DNA of 64,000 nucleotides from CALKJP01 sp046299555 (GCA_046299555.1 JBKBHS010000001.1:62001-126000); one strand, 5' to 3'. Shown: positions 9,748 through 18,837, numbered from the stretch's first letter. Notes: generated by a model from the sequence alone, not told the origin. Numbers and translations: made by a program.

Positions 9748-10169
9748 CGCGAGAGAAAAAGGTAGCATTCACGAACACATTAATAAAAAAATAGTGATGT
9801 GAGCTAAATGCGACCAGAGAAGAAGGAATAGCGTGAGAGATAAGGGAGCATTCATGAGCTCATTAATAAAAAAAATATTAAAGCGAATAAATGCGACCAG
9901 AGAAGAAGGAATAATGCAAGAGAAAAGGAAGCATTCACGAACCCCTTAATAAAAAAATAGTGATGTGAGCTAAATGCGACCTGAGAAGAAGGAATAGCGT
10001 GAGAGATAAGGGAGCATTCATGAGCTCATTAATAAAAAAAATATTGAAGCGAATAAATGCGACCTGAGAAGAAGGAATAATGCAAGAGAAAAGGGAGCAT
10101 TCACGAACACATTAATAATAAAATAGTGATGTGAGCTAAATGCGACCTGAGAAGAAAGACTAGCGCGTA
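9724..10169 (+). repeat. 83-bp tandem array grown from the lysS 3' end
   Basis: Unit starts are at 9724 (inside lysS), 9808, 9891, 9974, 10057 and 10140, giving a period of 84, 83, 83, 83 and 83 bp: five full units and a partial sixth. Each unit opens with ATGCG(A/G)CC(T/A)GAGAAGAA and a stop, repeating the last seven codons of lysS (MRPEKK plus D or E). Two subtypes alternate: one ends in GTGATGTGAGCTAA, the other in AAGCGAATAA. This gives a higher-order period of about 166 bp. The partial last unit restores the exact lysS ending AAAGACTAGCGCG. No gene is called here. Confidence 0.9.
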
Positions 10170-10201
10170 ATGTAGATTAAAAAAACATGCGGGGAGATGT
10201 C

Positions 10202-10326
10202 CACGAAAAGTGCGAACTTCAAGTTGAATAGCACTGATGCTTGGATTTGATAGAAAAATCAATCTTGAAGTTGGTTTTCGTGTTGCCTTTTTCTTTGTCA
10301 CTTTCTTTTGGCAAGCAAAAGAAAGT
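10202..10326. repeat. Two consecutive inverted repeats (REP-like)
   Basis: The first inverted repeat pairs CACGAAAA...AACTTCAAG (10202-10223) with CTTGAAGTT..TTTTCGTG (10264-10282). The second is an 11-bp perfect stem with a 5-nt loop, ACTTTCTTTTG-GCAAG-CAAAAGAAAGT, at 10300-10326. The second lacks a T-run on either side, so a terminator is unlikely. It looks like a REP-type hairpin or a 5'-UTR structure ahead of the peptidase gene. Confidence 0.7.
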
Positions 10327-10362
10327 AGAGAATAAAAACAAAATAAAATAGTATATAGTATA

Positions 10363-12057
10363 ATGAAAAACAAAAACACATACATCCTTCCCTTAAGCGC
10401 CATTCTATTGGCGCTTCATTTTTTCATTCCGGCTTTTGGACAAAAAATTGATAAGAAAGCCGTTGAACGGATAAAAAAAGATGTGTATGTATTAGCCGAT
10501 GATGCCATGCAAGGAAGAGAGGCCGGAACTCCTTCTGAATTACAGGCTGCGCTTTATATTTCAACTCGTTTTATGAGCAACAAACTTTTACCTAAAGGCT
10601 CTCAAAACTATTTCAAGCCATTTGAATTTAGAGCAGAAACTAATGCGGGCGAAAACAATGTTCTAACATTAAATACCAAAACTTTAAAATTTAAAAATGA
10701 TTTTTATCCGCTTTCTTATTCTTCGTCAGGAACAGCAAAAGGTAAATTAATAAAAGCAGGATTTGGAATTATTGCACCCGAACTTAATTACAACGACTAT
10801 AAAGATATTGAGCAGGAAATAAAAGGAAATATTGCCGTAATAGAAGTATCATCTCCGGATGGTATTCATCCACATTCTAAATATCTTGCTTATCACGATT
10901 TAGCAAAAAGAATTGAAACGGCTAAAAAAATGGGCGCTGTTGCTATAATATTTATTAATTCCGACAAAAAAGCAGACGACCCTGAGGAAAAACTATCTAA
11001 TAAAATAATCAGTAGTGAAATACCGGTAATTTTTGCCAGAGGAATGGCCTATAAAATTATCATGGATGCAACAGAAGTTATGGCAGAAATAAATACCGAC
11101 ATTATACGTGAAGAACGCGTTGGCTGGAATGTAATTGGCTATTTAGATAATAAAGCTAAAAACACAATAGTAATTGGTGCACATTACGATCACTTAGGAT
11201 GGGGCGATGAACATTCTGCTCACCGAGGAGAGAAAGCCATACACAATGGCGCTGACGATAATGCAAGCGGAGTTGCAACTATGATTGAAATAGTTCATCA
11301 ATTGCGCAAAAACAAAAAAACTAAAAACAACAATTACCTCTTCATAGCTTTTAGTGGTGAAGAAAAAGGGTTGTTTGGTTCAGCCAGTTATGTTAAAGAC
11401 CCAACTATTGACTTAAGTACTGTTAATTACATGATTAATTTAGACATGGTAGGAAGACTTGATCCTAAAGAAAAAAAACTGGGAATTAATGCAGTGGGAA
11501 CATCTCCGATTTGGAAAGAATTAATAAACAATGTTCCAACATCGATGCAATTAAAACTAAGTGAGCCGGGAATCGGTCCATCAGACCATACCTCTTTTTA
11601 CTTACAAAATATTCCTGTGCTTCATTTCTTTAGTGGCATGCATGGCGATTATCACAAACCCAGTGATGATGCAGAGAAATTGAATTATGAAGGTGCTGCA
11701 GAAATTGCCGATTTTATTGTACGATTAATTGAAGCGGCTGACAGTAAAGGGAAACTGCCTTTTTCAAAAACCAAAGAAGAAGAAAACGCACGCCCATCGC
11801 GCATGAAAGTAACTTTAGGCATTATGCCGGATTATATGCACACAGAAAAAGGTATTCGTATAGAAGGTATTACGGAAGGAAAAGCTGCAGAGAAAGCCGG
11901 ATTATTAAAGGGAGATATTATTTTAAAAATTGGCAATAATCATGTAAATGATATGGGCAGCTATATGAAAGCATTGAGTGAATTTAACAAAGGCGATAAA
12001 ACAAATATTACTATCTTGCGTGGCAACGAAACAATTGTAAAAGAAGTAGAATTTTAA
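10363..12057 (+). CDS. Secreted M28-family zinc aminopeptidase with PA and PDZ domains
   Basis: A 564-residue exported protein with a signal peptide at about residues 1-26 ending in FGQ. A protease-associated (PA) region spans about residues 110-240. The M28 catalytic domain has the expected co-catalytic zinc ligands: His in HYDHLGWG, Asp in NGADDNASG, Glu-Glu in FSGEEKGLFGS, Asp in INLDMVGR and His in GDYHKPSDD. A PDZ domain occupies about the last 90 residues. Such enzymes release N-terminal amino acids from peptides in the periplasm or outside the cell. The gpsA gene follows after 12 bp. Confidence 0.93.
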   Translation: MKNKNTYILPLSAILLALHFFIPAFGQKIDKKAVERIKKDVYVLADDAMQGREAGTPSELQAALYISTRFMSNKLLPKGSQNYFKPFEFRAETNAGENNVLTLNTKTLKFKNDFYPLSYSSSGTAKGKLIKAGFGIIAPELNYNDYKDIEQEIKGNIAVIEVSSPDGIHPHSKYLAYHDLAKRIETAKKMGAVAIIFINSDKKADDPEEKLSNKIISSEIPVIFARGMAYKIIMDATEVMAEINTDIIREERVGWNVIGYLDNKAKNTIVIGAHYDHLGWGDEHSAHRGEKAIHNGADDNASGVATMIEIVHQLRKNKKTKNNNYLFIAFSGEEKGLFGSASYVKDPTIDLSTVNYMINLDMVGRLDPKEKKLGINAVGTSPIWKELINNVPTSMQLKLSEPGIGPSDHTSFYLQNIPVLHFFSGMHGDYHKPSDDAEKLNYEGAAEIADFIVRLIEAADSKGKLPFSKTKEEENARPSRMKVTLGIMPDYMHTEKGIRIEGITEGKAAEKAGLLKGDIILKIGNNHVNDMGSYMKALSEFNKGDKTNITILRGNETIVKEVEF

Positions 12058-12069
12058 ACATTACAATCC

Positions 12070-13065
12070 ATGACACATCCCAATATTGCCGTAATAGGTG
12101 GTGGTAGCTGGGCAACAGCTATTGTAAAACTTTTATTAAACAATGTTGAAAAAGTGCATTGGTACATGCGTAATAAAGAGGCGATTGACTCGATTAAAAA
12201 ATTCGGACACAACCCCCAATACCTTGGTTCCATTTATTTTGATGCTAATAAACTTTACTTATCTGACGATATCAAAGATGTTTTGTCAAAAGCCGAATAT
12301 GTTATTTTAGCTATTCCTGCCGCATTTATAAACGATGCACTAAAAGGATTGACAGCAGCCGACTTTAAAAACAAAATAGTATTTTCTGCCATCAAAGGAA
12401 TTGTTCCCGAAAACAACTTAATAATGGGCGATTATCTGAAAAATTATTTTGATATTCCCTACGAAAACATTGGTGTAATTGCCGGCCCTTGTCATGCCGA
12501 AGAAGTGGCATTAGAAAAACTATCCTATTTAACCATGGCATGCCCTGATACTGAAAAGGCAAGCCTAATGGCCAAATTATTTTCGTGCCGATATTTAAAA
12601 GCATCTGTATCGGATGATATTTTCGGAACAGAATATGCAGCCGTTTTAAAAAATGTTTTTGCCTTGGCAAGTGGAATATCTATTGGTTTAGGTTATGGCG
12701 ACAATTATCGTGCAGTGCTTATTTCGTGCGCCATTCAGGAAATTGAACGTTTCGTACAAAAAGTACATCCCATTTCACGAGACATTAATACCTCTGCCTA
12801 TTTAGGCGATTTGCTGGTTACAGCCTATTCGCAATTTAGTCGCAATCGTGCATTTGGAATAATGATTGGAAAAGGCTATTCCGTAAAGTATGCACAAATT
12901 GAAATGAACATGGTGGCCGAAGGTTATTATGCCGCCAAATGCATACACGAAATAAATAAAAACTATCAGGTTGAAATGCCTATTACCGATGCCGTTTACA
13001 ACATACTTTACGAAAAAATTGCCCCCGGAATTGAAATGCAAATTTTATCGGATAAATTGAGTTAA
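12070..13065 (+). CDS. gpsA: Glycerol-3-phosphate dehydrogenase [NAD(P)+]
   Basis: A 331-residue enzyme that reduces dihydroxyacetone phosphate to sn-glycerol 3-phosphate for phospholipid synthesis. The N-terminal Rossmann motif is GGGSWATAI. VFSAIKGI, GPCHAEEVA, the catalytic Lys in AAVLKNVFALASGI, and the substrate-binding AFGIMIGKG and NMVAEGYYAAK segments are in family order. It ends 3 bp before the convergent thioesterase gene. Confidence 0.95.
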   Translation: MTHPNIAVIGGGSWATAIVKLLLNNVEKVHWYMRNKEAIDSIKKFGHNPQYLGSIYFDANKLYLSDDIKDVLSKAEYVILAIPAAFINDALKGLTAADFKNKIVFSAIKGIVPENNLIMGDYLKNYFDIPYENIGVIAGPCHAEEVALEKLSYLTMACPDTEKASLMAKLFSCRYLKASVSDDIFGTEYAAVLKNVFALASGISIGLGYGDNYRAVLISCAIQEIERFVQKVHPISRDINTSAYLGDLLVTAYSQFSRNRAFGIMIGKGYSVKYAQIEMNMVAEGYYAAKCIHEINKNYQVEMPITDAVYNILYEKIAPGIEMQILSDKLS

Positions 13066-13068
13066 AAA

Positions 13069-13587
13069 TTATTTATCTGTAAAAAACAATGCTTTTAACT
13101 CGGTAGCATCATCTGGTTTCATTTTACCTGCAAGTATTAAGCTTAATTGGCGCCTGCGCAATGCTCCGTCATAACGTTTTTTTTCTTCTTCTGTTTCAGG
13201 AATTAATTCAGGAACTTCTATTGGTCTATTATTTTGGTCAACTGCTACAAAATTATAAATGGCTTCGTTACATTTGGTGCGTTTGCCGGTTACATGGTCT
13301 TCAACATATACGTCAACAAACACTTCCATTGATGTTGTAAATGCTCTTGAAACTTTAGCCTCTAAGGTAACAATATCGGCAAACTTAATAGGATTACTAA
13401 ACGAAACATGATTAATGGATGCGGTAACAACTACACGCTTACAATGGCGGTGCGCAGAAATAGCAGCAATTTCGTCCATCCATGCTAATAATTGCCCTCC
13501 AAATAAGTTACCAAGTGTATTGGTATCGTTAGGTAATACCATTTTAGTAGTTACGGCTAATGTTTCTTTGGGTGTTTTTGTTTTCAT
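13069..13587 (-). CDS. Acyl-CoA thioesterase (hotdog fold)
   Basis: A 172-residue single-hotdog protein of the YciA/BFIT type. NTLGNLFGGQLLAWMDEIAAISAHRHC contains the conserved Asn/Asp region of the active site, followed by TASINHVSFSNPI and DIVTLEAKVSRAFTTSMEV. It hydrolyses acyl-CoA thioesters in the cytoplasm; substrate length is not predictable. It is a stand-alone gene, convergent with gpsA. Confidence 0.9.
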   Translation of the reverse strand: MKTKTPKETLAVTTKMVLPNDTNTLGNLFGGQLLAWMDEIAAISAHRHCKRVVVTASINHVSFSNPIKFADIVTLEAKVSRAFTTSMEVFVDVYVEDHVTGKRTKCNEAIYNFVAVDQNNRPIEVPELIPETEEEKKRYDGALRRRQLSLILAGKMKPDDATELKALFFTDK

Positions 13588-13663
13588 ATTAAGTGAATTT
13601 ATATACCATATTGGTAATTCTTTGCAAAGTTAGTGCTAATTTCGAAGCTAAATACAAATTATC

Positions 13664-14197
13664 ATGGATGTATTATACATTAAAGCATTACACATCATTT
13701 TTGTTGTAACATGGTTTGCAGGTCTTTTTTACATTGTTCGTTTATTTATTTACCATACCGAAGCTGAAGAAAAACCCGAACCTGAAAGAAGTATTTTAAA
13801 AGCACAATTTTCCATTATGGAAAAACGATTGTGGTATGGTATAACCTGGCCATCGCTTTTTGGGACTTATATTTTCGGATTCTGGATGCTTTACGAAATA
13901 CCCGCTTATTTGCATAGCAACTGGCTTTTATTAAAACTTTCCTTTGTATTCGGTTTAACGCTTTACCATTTACAATGCGGCATTATTTACAAGCGCATTC
14001 AAAACAACATTTTTAAATATTCTTCGCTAAAGCTGAGAATCTGGAACGAAGTTGCAACATTGTTTTTGGTTTCAATAGTTTTTATTGTAGTATTAAAAGA
14101 TACTTTAAGCTGGATTTGGGGACTTACAGGACTGATATTGTTTGCCGGATTACTTATGCTAGCAATTCAGATTTATAGAAAGAAAAGGAAGCAGTAG
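13664..14197 (+). CDS. HemJ-like protoporphyrinogen oxidase / CopD-family membrane protein
   Basis: A 177-residue protein with four hydrophobic segments. The first holds the family signature (HIIFVVTWFAGLFYIVRLFIYH) with conserved His and Trp. Later segments include FGLTLYHLQCGIIYKRIQ and a conserved RIWNE. This matches the HemJ family, which oxidises protoporphyrinogen IX in organisms without HemG/HemY. There are no haem genes nearby, so the name rests on the family signature alone. Confidence 0.78.
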   Translation: MDVLYIKALHIIFVVTWFAGLFYIVRLFIYHTEAEEKPEPERSILKAQFSIMEKRLWYGITWPSLFGTYIFGFWMLYEIPAYLHSNWLLLKLSFVFGLTLYHLQCGIIYKRIQNNIFKYSSLKLRIWNEVATLFLVSIVFIVVLKDTLSWIWGLTGLILFAGLLMLAIQIYRKKRKQ

Positions 14198-14483
14198 TTA
14201 GGCTTAAGTTGGCAGTAGACAGTAAGCAGTTGGCGAAGATAAATTAGAAACAAAAGATAAATGATATTTAAGATTTGTGAGTTAAGATTTATGATTTACT
14301 TTAATTATTCTCTTAAGTCGTAATGGTTTCGTTATTAGTATGCTTTTTAACTTTAACACCTTCATACTTTTTACAATTTCAAACTAAAAATTTAACAAAT
14401 CTGCAATCTGAAATTTTTCAATTTTCAATCAATTGCAAAAAATCTCAACAAATCTCAAAAAATTTCAATTAATCTCTTTTGTT
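14198..14483. other. Gene-less AT-rich spacer
   Basis: The stretch begins with short degenerate repeats (TTGGCAGTAGACAG, AAGCAGTTGGCG) and ends with three runs of a CAACAAATCTCAAAAAATTTCAATT type. No open frame or clear hairpin terminator is seen. Confidence 0.5.
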
Positions 14484-15563
14484 TTAATTCGCCATAATCC
14501 AGGCTGCTGAAGCTTCTTTAGATTTTATAGAAATAAGTTCGGCTCTTGCTTCTTCTTTACTGTTAAATACCCCGTAACTTACGCGATATAAGCCGTCTTT
14601 CTTTTCTAATAGTGTGGCGTTATATCCTTTTTGTTGTAACTTTTCTAAAAATTTTAAGGCATTTGATTCTTCTTGAAAACAACCTCCTATAATGTAAAAT
14701 ACTCCCGTTTTAAAACTTTCAAAAGCCCTTGCAGTAACAGGCAATGCGTTTATTTTTTCAGGCTTTGTTTTTTCTTTAACTTCTTCTATAGAACTATCAT
14801 TTGATGTTGCAACATTTACCTGTGTTTGCGGTTGAACATCTTCTTTGATAATAAGATTTAATTCTTCTTCATTAATTTCTTTTTCAGCATAAGCCCACTT
14901 TGCAGCTCGTGGTGAATATTGCGGCTGATTTTCTGTATGAGCAATTTCTGTTTCGTTGTTTGAAGGGAAAACCGATGCTAATTGATTGCCTGAATCATTT
15001 AATAAATTAGTTTTAAAGGGCAGCCAAACTGCTAAGAAGGCTATCGGTAAAGATGCAATGGCAGGCCAGTATTTTCTAATGGGCGACTTGCTTTTATCTT
15101 GAGCAACAGCAGGGCGGTCTTTAAAGGCTTTTAATTCTTTTTCGCGCAAAATTGCCTGCGATTGAAAACTAGTCAAGCCGTAAGACGATAAGAGATAATT
15201 AGTGGTTTTATCGGGTGTAAACTGAATATTTTTTTCAGCGTCTAACTGAAAAGTACCGACCATTTTAATTTCTGCCTTCTGCCCTTTTTCAATTTTTGTC
15301 TTTAATTCACCCGCAAATCGATGTAAACTATCTAATGCAGCTATGTAAGAAATCCCTTCTTCACGAGCTATATAATTAGCTAAAACACCATCGTTTAAAT
15401 ACAAATTTTTATTAAAAACTAATTGTTTGTAAGGAGGATAAAACACATGTTTTACCGGATGTATGTAAGCAGGAGCATAATTGCCAATTATTCCGCCAAA
15501 TCCCGGAATAATAACACAATCGTGTGTATATAATAAATCTGAAATATGCTTGTCTATGTTCAT
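14484..15563 (-). CDS. HU-domain and SPOR-domain membrane protein
   Basis: A 359-residue protein. The N-terminal region (about residues 1-130) has the Bacteroidota cytoplasmic HU/CCDC81-like pattern (ISDLLYTHDCVIIPGFGGIIGNY). One membrane segment lies near residues 165-185 (YWPAIASLPIAFLAVWLPF). A low-complexity Glu/Gln/Asn linker follows, then a C-terminal SPOR domain of about 75 residues (FYIIGGCFQEESNALKFLEKL to RVSYGVF). SPOR domains bind denuded septal peptidoglycan, so the protein probably bridges the inner membrane or nucleoid and division sites. Confidence 0.85.
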   Translation of the reverse strand: MNIDKHISDLLYTHDCVIIPGFGGIIGNYAPAYIHPVKHVFYPPYKQLVFNKNLYLNDGVLANYIAREEGISYIAALDSLHRFAGELKTKIEKGQKAEIKMVGTFQLDAEKNIQFTPDKTTNYLLSSYGLTSFQSQAILREKELKAFKDRPAVAQDKSKSPIRKYWPAIASLPIAFLAVWLPFKTNLLNDSGNQLASVFPSNNETEIAHTENQPQYSPRAAKWAYAEKEINEEELNLIIKEDVQPQTQVNVATSNDSSIEEVKEKTKPEKINALPVTARAFESFKTGVFYIIGGCFQEESNALKFLEKLQQKGYNATLLEKKDGLYRVSYGVFNSKEEARAELISIKSKEASAAWIMAN

Positions 15564-15601
15564 AATTTTATTCTAATCGGAACAACGAAAATACAAAAAG
15601 A

Positions 15602-16333
15602 CTATGTTTTTGGCAAAGATTTTAAATCATCTTCAGTATCAACCGAATAGCTTTCCAATTCGGTAATGCCTGTATGTATATCGAATCCGTTTTCGAGCCA
15701 TCGTAATTGTTCTAATGCTTCCGATTTTTCGAGTGCTGAAAGAGGTAATTTTACAATTTCCAGCAAAGTATTTCTTTTATAACCATAAATTCCAATATGT
15801 TTATAAAAGTCATGCCGGCTTAGCCATTCAGAGGATTCTATCCCTCGCAAAAATGGAATGGCTTGTCGGCTAAAGTACAATGCTTTATTCGTATTGCTAA
15901 TTACCACTTTAGGTTTATTGGTATTAAAAAGCTCTTCCGCATCGGTAATTTTTTTAATTAAAGTAGCAATATGCACTTCGCCTTTTTGGAGTAATAAGGC
16001 TACTTCATCAATTTGTTCCGGATGTATATAGGGTTCGTCTCCTTGTATATTAATATAAGCATCAGAAATTATTTTTTCAGCAACTTCGGAACATCGCTCG
16101 GTACCGCTTTGATGATGAAGGCCTGTCATTATTGCTACTCCTCCAAATGAAACTACGTGGTTAAATATGCGTTCATCATCGGTAGCTACTACTACTTTCT
16201 CTAAAAACTTCGATTTTTTTGATTGTTCGTACACGCGTTGAATCATTGTTTTACCATTAATTAAAACTAATGGTTTGCCCGGAAAGCGAGTGGATGCATA
16301 GCGTGCTGGAATTATTCCCGTTATTTGTATCAT
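15602..16333 (-). CDS. kdsB: 3-deoxy-manno-octulosonate cytidylyltransferase
   Basis: A 243-residue CMP-KDO synthetase that activates KDO with CTP for lipid A core assembly. Visible motifs are IPARYASTRFPGKPL at the N-terminus, VVVATDD, the QGDEPYI metal and substrate loop, and HIGIYGYKRNTL near the C-terminus. Length is normal. It is divergent from the LysM-containing gene at 16425, with 91 bp between them. Confidence 0.96.
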   Translation of the reverse strand: MIQITGIIPARYASTRFPGKPLVLINGKTMIQRVYEQSKKSKFLEKVVVATDDERIFNHVVSFGGVAIMTGLHHQSGTERCSEVAEKIISDAYINIQGDEPYIHPEQIDEVALLLQKGEVHIATLIKKITDAEELFNTNKPKVVISNTNKALYFSRQAIPFLRGIESSEWLSRHDFYKHIGIYGYKRNTLLEIVKLPLSALEKSEALEQLRWLENGFDIHTGITELESYSVDTEDDLKSLPKT

Positions 16334-16424
16334 AAATTAATTTTAATAATTACGAAAATATACATTATCTTTCACATTTAATTAGTTCGGGATTTATGTT
16401 TCTATTTAACAATTTTCAATTAAC

Positions 16425-17267
16425 ATGCGTTTTTTATTAGCCATATTTTTTACTTTTTGTTTTGCCAACTCTTTTTCGCAGCATCATACTTCAGGCAAAG
16501 AAATTATTGAACGTATGATAAAAGCCATTGACGAGACAAAAACACTTAGTTTTAATTTTAAGCAACTGGCAAGGGTAAATAATACGATGAAAAAATCAGA
16601 AATTAATGCTCGAATACAAGTAAATCCAAGAAAAATTTATATTAAAATGATTTATCCCAAGGATAGGATTGAACTGCTATACAATGCAGAAAAGAGCGAT
16701 AAGGTGCTGGTTAAACCAAATTCATTTCCTTTTATACCCATAGAATTAGATCCATATAGTAATTTATTGAGAGAAGACAATCATCATACCATATTTGAAT
16801 TAGGATTTACATTTATGGGATCGGTTATAAAACAAGCCATTATTACTGCAGGTAAAGATTTTGATAAATATTTTGAATACAAAGGAACAGTAAATTTTGA
16901 AGGCCGCGAATGCCATGCCATTGTTATAACATTTAATGATTTTAAATTTATAGACTACACTGTAAAGCCGGGAGAAAATCTAAGAAAAATAGCTCAAGAA
17001 AAAAGAATAAGCGATTTTATGATTTTAGAAAATAATCCCGGAATTAAAGATTTTAACGATGTAAAACCGGGACAAGTAATTAAAATACCCAATGGATATG
17101 CCAAAAAAACAATTCTATATATTGATAAAGAACATTATTTGCCATTAATGATGGCTATGTTTGATGATAAAGGGCTTTATGAACGATTTGAATACCGAAA
17201 CCTGATTGTTAATCCAAAGTTTCCCGATACTGAATTTTTAAGAAATCATAAAGACTATGGGTTTTAA
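16425..17267 (+). CDS. Exported LolA/DUF1571-like protein with an internal LysM domain
   Basis: A 280-residue protein with a signal peptide at about residues 1-18 (ending SFSQ). The fold-like body begins with EIIERMIKAIDETKTLSFNFKQ and continues through strands resembling LolA or DUF1571 outer-membrane-lipoprotein carriers. At about residues 185-230 a LysM domain (YTVKPGENLRKIAQEK...ILENNPGIKDFNDVKPGQVIKIP) is inserted. After it the carrier-like strands resume (TILYIDKEHYLPLMMAMFDDKG). LysM binds peptidoglycan, so the protein probably works on or at the cell wall. The domain order is unusual; the DUF1571 assignment is from remembered pattern and not certain. Confidence 0.65.
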   Translation: MRFLLAIFFTFCFANSFSQHHTSGKEIIERMIKAIDETKTLSFNFKQLARVNNTMKKSEINARIQVNPRKIYIKMIYPKDRIELLYNAEKSDKVLVKPNSFPFIPIELDPYSNLLREDNHHTIFELGFTFMGSVIKQAIITAGKDFDKYFEYKGTVNFEGRECHAIVITFNDFKFIDYTVKPGENLRKIAQEKRISDFMILENNPGIKDFNDVKPGQVIKIPNGYAKKTILYIDKEHYLPLMMAMFDDKGLYERFEYRNLIVNPKFPDTEFLRNHKDYGF

Positions 17268-17298
17268 TGTATTTAGATAAAAATCTTTAGGCTTTGAT

Positions 17299-17328
17299 TT
17301 TGAAGATTTTAAAAATTTTATACCTTTG
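17299..17328 (+). promoter_or_regulatory. Promoter of the MarR-type gene
   Basis: TTTG at 17299-17302 and TACCTTTG at 17321-17328 are separated by 18 bp, matching the Bacteroidota -33/-7 consensus, with the ATG at 17352. Confidence 0.65.
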
Positions 17329-17351
17329 TTTAAACATCAAAACCTAATCGA

Positions 17352-17804
17352 ATGAAAATAGAAGAAGCAATCAATCAGAAAAAATTTAGAAGCGAACAGC
17401 AAAAAGCTATTCTAAATCTTTATTACACGGTATCGTGGATTGAAAAAGAACAAAAGAAATTTTTTAAAAAACACAATGTAACTATGCAACAGTACAATGT
17501 GTTGAATATTTTAAAATCTGTTCAACCTGAAAAAATCAGCACTTCCGATATTAAAAAACGCTTAACAGATAGCAATCCGGATGTTTCGCGCATGGTTGAT
17601 CGTTTAGAGGCACTTAAATTGATTACTAAAAAAACCAATAAGAACGATAAACGCTTAATAGAAGTAAGCATTACAACTAAAGGGCTTCAACTTGTTGATA
17701 AATTAAACAAAAACATCAGCAAATTAGACGAGGTTTTAAAACTAAGTAGTAAAGACGCAAAAGAGCTAAACAAATTATTAGACAAAGCCAGAGGCGTAAA
17801 ATAA
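17352..17804 (+). CDS. MarR-family transcriptional regulator
   Basis: A 150-residue winged-helix regulator. The DNA-binding core runs from about residues 45-115: TMQQYNVLNILKS, the recognition helix region DSNPDVSRMVDRLEALKLI, and the wing KTNKNDKRLIEVSIT. N- and C-terminal helices for dimerisation are present. A strong intrinsic terminator follows. The target operon is not evident because an accessory island starts directly downstream. Confidence 0.92.
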   Translation: MKIEEAINQKKFRSEQQKAILNLYYTVSWIEKEQKKFFKKHNVTMQQYNVLNILKSVQPEKISTSDIKKRLTDSNPDVSRMVDRLEALKLITKKTNKNDKRLIEVSITTKGLQLVDKLNKNISKLDEVLKLSSKDAKELNKLLDKARGVK

Positions 17805-17820
17805 TTCCATTACTATTAAA

Positions 17821-17853
17821 AAATCCCCGAGTAAAAACTCGGGGATTTTTTTT
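17821..17853 (+). terminator. Intrinsic terminator after the MarR gene
   Basis: A perfect 12-bp stem, AAATCCCCGAGT-AAAA-ACTCGGGGATTT, is followed by a T-run. The ACTCGGGG core is shared with the terminators at 51896 and 55686, which border island B. Confidence 0.93.
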
Positions 17854-17858
17854 GAATT

Positions 17859-17990
17859 AAGCTATATTAATTTTTTATGATTAAATATTAAATTTGATAT
17901 GCGAATTAAAAAAATACCTGTTTATGGCGTCAATATACCCAATTTTGGGTGTATATGCGCTACTTTATAGCGGGTATATACAAGTTAGCG
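17859..17990 (+). other. attI-like leader of cassette island A
   Basis: The order is an AT-rich block (TATATTAATTTTTTAT, then AAATATTAAATTTGA), direct repeat 1 (TTTATGGCGTCAATATAC, 17921-17938), a palindrome (17934-17955), direct repeat 2 (TTTATAGCGGGTATATAC, 17964-17981), and a GTTAGCG core at 17984-17990. The same parts in the same order occur at 51945-52065 before island B. Direct repeats next to a GTTR core resemble an integron attI site. This identification is inference; no integrase gene is in the window. Confidence 0.5.
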
Positions 17991-18024
17991 GTCAGGTTAA
18001 GACGACACACCAACAGACAACATA

Positions 18025-18816
18025 ATGAAAGTAACAAAAGACATAGAACAAGTTTTTGAACCATTACTAAGAGAATTTTGCAAGGCAACAGAACCTATTC
18101 AAATTGACGAAGACTTTTCATCGGTTTTTATTCCACATACAATGCCTGACTATTACAAAGCAGACAGAAAAATTTTCTATTTCGGTCGGGACACTTACGG
18201 TTGGAAATCTACGGGTGAATTAATGCAATATTATTCGGACAATAATCTTTCAAATTACATTGAAGAAACAAGCAAGTGGGCAAATGACTTCGGCTTTCTT
18301 GAATACAACATGAATAAATCTTCAGGTTTTTGGACATTAGCTTTAAGACTCCATCTTAGACTTAAAGGCTTTACAGAAAATCTAAGAATTGGCGACAATT
18401 TACCCGAAGAATATTACAGCCATATTAACGATTTTGGTTGGGGAAACACAAACGCAATAGAAGTTCCAAAGAGTTTAGAAAATCAAGGTATTTGGGAAAC
18501 CCTTGACAAAGACAAATATTGGGCTGTTAAGGAACATTCAAAAACGTTTGATAAACTTATTCATACGATTAAGGCGTATAAACCAGACATCGTTTTCATA
18601 TTCAATTGGGAATGTAACGAAAATTTATTTTTGGAAGGTTTAAATTATAACGAACAGAAATTTGACTTAATCAGTAATCACTTTCTAACATACAATTTAC
18701 CCGAATCAAACACAAAAATATATTGGACTGTTCACCCAAATGCTGCTAGGTGGTTAGGTTACGGAACAGACAGCATAATAGATGAAATTATGGAACATCT
18801 AAAAACAGAAAACTAA
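18025..18816 (+). CDS. Cassette-borne protein, possibly uracil-DNA-glycosylase-like
   Basis: A 263-residue soluble protein with no signal peptide or membrane segment. KIFYFGRDTYGW (about residue 50) and IYWTVHPNAARW (about residue 238) sit where uracil-DNA glycosylase superfamily members carry their GQDPY-like and HP-type motifs, so a UDG-like fold is possible but not established. Aspartate is coded mostly by GAC, unlike the flanking chromosome genes, which suggests transfer. The ATG lies 41 bp after the GTTAGCG core, and an attC-like palindrome starts 21 bp after the stop, so this is the first cassette of island A. Confidence 0.75.
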   Translation: MKVTKDIEQVFEPLLREFCKATEPIQIDEDFSSVFIPHTMPDYYKADRKIFYFGRDTYGWKSTGELMQYYSDNNLSNYIEETSKWANDFGFLEYNMNKSSGFWTLALRLHLRLKGFTENLRIGDNLPEEYYSHINDFGWGNTNAIEVPKSLENQGIWETLDKDKYWAVKEHSKTFDKLIHTIKAYKPDIVFIFNWECNENLFLEGLNYNEQKFDLISNHFLTYNLPESNTKIYWTVHPNAARWLGYGTDSIIDEIMEHLKTEN

Positions 18817-18837
18817 TTGACAGAAATAAACCCGAAC

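Noticed and set aside
9724..10169. CRISPR array
   Set aside because: The 83-bp units are contiguous with no unique spacers, and no cas genes are near.
10101..10403. Minus-strand frame of 100 codons before the peptidase gene
   Set aside because: It spans the tandem array and hairpins and overlaps the peptidase start on the other strand.
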